In this document: one piece after another, positions 60,891-64,000 of the stretch
Numbering within the stretch: the first letter of the stretch is position 1
Layout: every line of letters begins with the position of its first letter
Assembly: GCA_005784505.1 (NCBI GenBank)
Contig: VCAZ01000123.1
Span: forward strand, 1,266,602 to 1,330,601
Source of the DNA: Bagarius yarrelli
Taxonomy: Eukaryota; Chordata; Actinopteri; Siluriformes; Sisoridae
DNA: 64,000 nt
Direction: 5' to 3'
The notes under the pieces: generated by a model
Told to the model about the DNA's origin: nothing
What the model saw: only the letters and a program-made list of their open reading frames with translations
The model's database searches: none
Program-made: the position numbers and the translations under genes

Positions 60891-62989
60891 TATAATGCTT
60901 CAAGGGCATCTGCTCTTCTTCTTTTATAACACTGAGCAAATGATTTAAAATACTGTAGCTAAGATACATTTCTATTATGTGTAAAGCTACGGTAGCAAAG
61001 AAATAATTCCATTGATTTTCAGCAAAAAACCTTTCAAAGTTGCCTCATAGTTTACAGTTAAAAATTTCAGTATCGTGACACAGTTTTGTGCATCATGGTA
61101 TGACATTTCTGACAACTTGGCCCCTCCCTGGTGCACACGTCCTGCAGGAAAGTGACAGAATGTGGAGGATAAGTGGTTGAAATGAGCTCAGCGTGCTGTA
61201 ATTAGTCTGCCTGAGCTTGATCAGGGTGGGATCAGCGTCGCCAACGCCAGCGAATTAACACTGATGTAATAAGTACCATTTGTCACCTTCAAAGAGTGAG
61301 ATGTTGACAGCTGCTGCAGTTGGCACGGCAACAGGCAACTGTATGTACGCCTGCCTGTACACACACACACACACACAGCTAGCTAATTGTCTAGCTATTT
61401 AGGCACCGAGTTAAATTATGCACAGTTTAAGCCTGATTATTTTCCATCAATCAAGCAGTTTATTCTCAAGCAGCTAAAGGAATCTCTTTATTTGATGTGA
61501 AAAGGATAAAAAAGAAACATCAGCAAATTCAAGCTCAACTCCAGGACCGACGTGACACTTAGTTATTACATTTCATGCAGATTTGGGAAGCTGTTAGCGA
61601 CTGCGGCTGGGGAGCGATGGGAGGATTAGATAATCAAACAAGCGCAGCACTTCAAATCGTTTTGGCCCTCGGCTAAGAGCTGGAGGATTTAAGGCACCGG
61701 CGCTCGACTTTAATTGTCTGATTTGCCTTCATTATGGTCGAGCTGCTCCATAATTCAACATTATTAAATATTCAGGCAGAGAGAGAGAGAGAGAGAGAGA
61801 GCGCGCTGAAGACCGAGCGTTCTCATCGCTCATACTCTCTGGTCAAGCTGAAAGCAGAGGTGCTGCGAGCACCAGTGTGTAACGCGAGCTCATCTGCTCA
61901 ATTAGATTTGTTGAATCTTTTATGAAGCTAATCGACAAACATTTTGGATAACATTAAGTAACAACAAAATTGACAACGGCGAGTCAACAAACGAGAGACA
62001 CTAGGACAAGATGAGGAGGAGACAATGTAAGGAGGAAACAATGTACGATGAGGAAACAGTTAAAAGATTTTGCAAATTTAATCGCACAAGAGTGTCAGTT
62101 CCTCCAAAGCGCTAGGTGGCACTATTAAAAACGTCCAGAACAATTTTTTAAACAACTACAAAAAACGTTGTTTTAACGTTGTTTTTTAAATTGCATTAGC
62201 TTAAATGTGGTTGCAACAACCAATCACAGAATCAGTTATTGTAGTGCAAACATGCGTCAAGCTACAATTTAAACAAAACTGCGTTGACAATACAAACTGC
62301 TAGGAAAAATGCTAGCATGCTAGCCTGCATCCACATTATCTGATCATCTTGCGTCATCACTGCGCGGAACTCAGCGTATCTTTGAAACAGACCAAACTGG
62401 CTTGCTAATAACAACCTCCCCTCACATCATAGCTCCTCTGAGAACTTAAGTGCAATGACACCCTGTCAATTATGCTAATGTTTTAATTGCACCAGCAGTG
62501 CGGTCTATTCCCCCAGCGAGGCGAGGTGGAGGTGCTTCCTGCCTCCATCATCCTGAGAGCCAGCAGACGGTCATGTTTGCTTTGGGATCGCGAGACAGCA
62601 CTTCACCATGTCAACAAGCTGCTAGCTGTGCCACTCAAGCGCATTTAACACATGCTAAATCTCCAGCGAAGAGAAAGAGCGCCAGCTGTCACGGAGGCTA
62701 GAACCCAACCAGCGCCGTGAGAGTGAAGTAAGGATTGGAATCAGTTTCGGAATCGTACAGCGCCGCACTTACAATGCAGTCGCCTTCTATTGCTATTTCA
62801 ATAAATATTTATTTTTAGCTCATGTTGGTGTTTAATCGTGACTCACAGAACACATCTGTAATAATCCTGTCCGCTTTTAGATAAAAGAATGATAGCTGTG
62901 TCATCACTTCCTGTATCATATCCTTATGGCATCTTCCTTTAGTTTACTGAACACACACACACACAGATCTGTCCATCTCTCTGTATTTT

Positions 62990-63320
62990 CTTCATCCATC
63001 CATCCATCCATCCATCCATTCATTCCTCCATTCATATATCCAAAATTCATGCAATTATTCATTTATCCATCCATCCATCCATCATATATCCATCCATTTA
63101 TTAACTTTTTTTTCGTAAATGTATGTATTTATCCATCCATAAATTCATTATGTCTATCTATCTTTTTATCCATTTATCCTATTTATCTATTCATCCACCT
63201 GACTGTCCATTCTTCTACTTGTCTGTCTTTCCACCTGTGCACCAATCCATCTATTCATTTTTCTTTATTCATTTCTCCATCTATTTATCCACCCATCCAT
63301 CCATCCATCCAATCATCTCA
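62990..63320 (+). repeat. CCAT-rich simple-repeat region
   Basis: Imperfect (ATCC)n with long interruptions, giving Ser/Ile/His/Pro-rich frames on the plus strand that are not genes. Confidence 0.85.
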
Positions 63321-63942
63321 GTCTTCAATTATTTATCTTTCATCCCCCTCTCCCTGCATTTGTACCAATCCATTCACCTCTCTATCATTTTTGTGTCTGT
63401 AGAACACCTATTTATTCATTCATCCATCCATCTCTCTCTCTTTAACAGTGCACCTATCTTTTTCCACCTGTTTATCTTTCTATCTGTGCAGTTTTCTCTT
63501 TTCTTTCTTTTACCCCCTTCTTGTTTACCCCCCCTTTTCCATGCCCCCCCCAGAGTGCCTGTGCTATAAACACTGTATCAGCTGTTACCGTGGTGACAGA
63601 CCATTACGCATTTCCTTCTCTTTGTGTAGGTGGCTTCGTCCGTCCTTGGACGCCGAGCTGCACAACTGTCAGGGCTTAAAAATGAAGAGCAGACTACTAA
63701 TATACTAAAAAACTTTTTAACAGTTAAAAAACATGATTTTTTTTTTTTTACTCTGGTCCCTAAGCGCGCGGCTGTCTGCTGTAATTAGCGCTAGTTTAGA
63801 TAATTGCATGTCAGCGCGTGCGGCAAAATGCGGTTAAACGCCCAGGTGCCTGAAAGCCGGCAGTTTCTTGTGTGATCGTGCTATTGCACTGCAGGGAGAT
63901 CGGGGCGGACAAGATTCCTCATATGGAACAGAAAACAGAAAA

Positions 63943-64000
63943 AAAAAGACACACACACACACACCACAACACAGACACCCACACACACACCACACACACA
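63943..64000 (+). repeat. (CA)n-rich microsatellite at the window edge
   Basis: CA runs with several interruptions continue past the window end. Confidence 0.85.

Larger units (their letters stand above)
54934..64000 (-). other. DSCAM intron 3, open to the right
   Basis: I looked for exons 1-3 (signal peptide, Ig1, first half of Ig2) on the minus strand in these 9 kb and found none, in keeping with the very long 5' introns of vertebrate DSCAM genes. The stretch contains two SINEs, a polypyrimidine tract, AT and CA microsatellites, a 1.1-kb ACATGA-rich satellite-like array, a CCAT-rich array, and unique-looking blocks at 61150-61330 and 61555-61790. Confidence 0.75.

Noticed and set aside
62926..63569. 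Plus-strand frames rich in Ser, Ile, His and Pro
   Set aside because: They come from the CCAT-rich repeat.
54934..64000. Search for DSCAM exons 1-3
   Set aside because: No minus-strand segment with Ig1, Ig2 first-half or signal peptide features was found, so these exons are taken to lie beyond the window.

Overview
The window is vertebrate nuclear DNA, almost certainly from a teleost fish. It has multi-exon genes with GT-AG introns, dense microsatellites, and many decayed fish-type transposable elements. Three genes are recognisable: IGSF5 (+ strand, 2284-10040), PCP4 (+ strand, 18136-28545) and DSCAM (- strand, 35473-54933, 5' end outside the window). This is the order and orientation of the human 21q22.2 block, so the segment is a conserved syntenic block. 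Some repeats resemble families common in otophysan fishes, which hints at a catfish, characin or cyprinid relative, but I cannot name the species. Teleosts often keep two copies of this block, and I cannot say which copy this is.

Layout. 1-2283: upstream flank with no gene seen. 2284-10040: IGSF5, eight coding exons for a 356-residue two-Ig-domain membrane protein ending in a PDZ ligand, with a poly(A) signal at 10181. 10187-18000: intergenic, with repeats and one fairly unique stretch. 18015-28592: PCP4, a TATA box, three coding exons, a 9.4-kb first intron, and a 64-residue calmodulin-binding IQ protein. 28593-35472: intergenic and probably the DSCAM 3' UTR, rich in LINE, MITE and tRNA-SINE remnants and tetranucleotide repeats. 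35473-54933: 30 DSCAM exons, whose number and phases fit exons 4-33 of the 33-exon vertebrate gene, coding from the second half of Ig2 to the C-terminus. 54934-64000: DSCAM intron, with satellite-like repeats, a long polypyrimidine tract and candidate conserved non-coding blocks.

The genes do not form an operon and are transcribed independently. IGSF5 is a junctional adhesion molecule, PCP4 a neuronal calmodulin modulator, and DSCAM a homophilic neuronal recognition receptor. IGSF5 and DSCAM both end in class I PDZ ligands.

The most notable anomaly is in the DSCAM transmembrane exon. As written it is 178 nt, while its flanking phases need a multiple of three. One extra T after the LLF-V codons shifts the frame and brings a stop at the start of the next-but-two exon. 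It is either a sequence error or a disabling or modifying mutation. Other points of interest are an intron made almost wholly of a minisatellite, a possible 6-codon alternative donor, a long inverted repeat, and several repeat-free blocks that may be regulatory. I saw no prokaryote-type system, CRISPR array or new multigene system.
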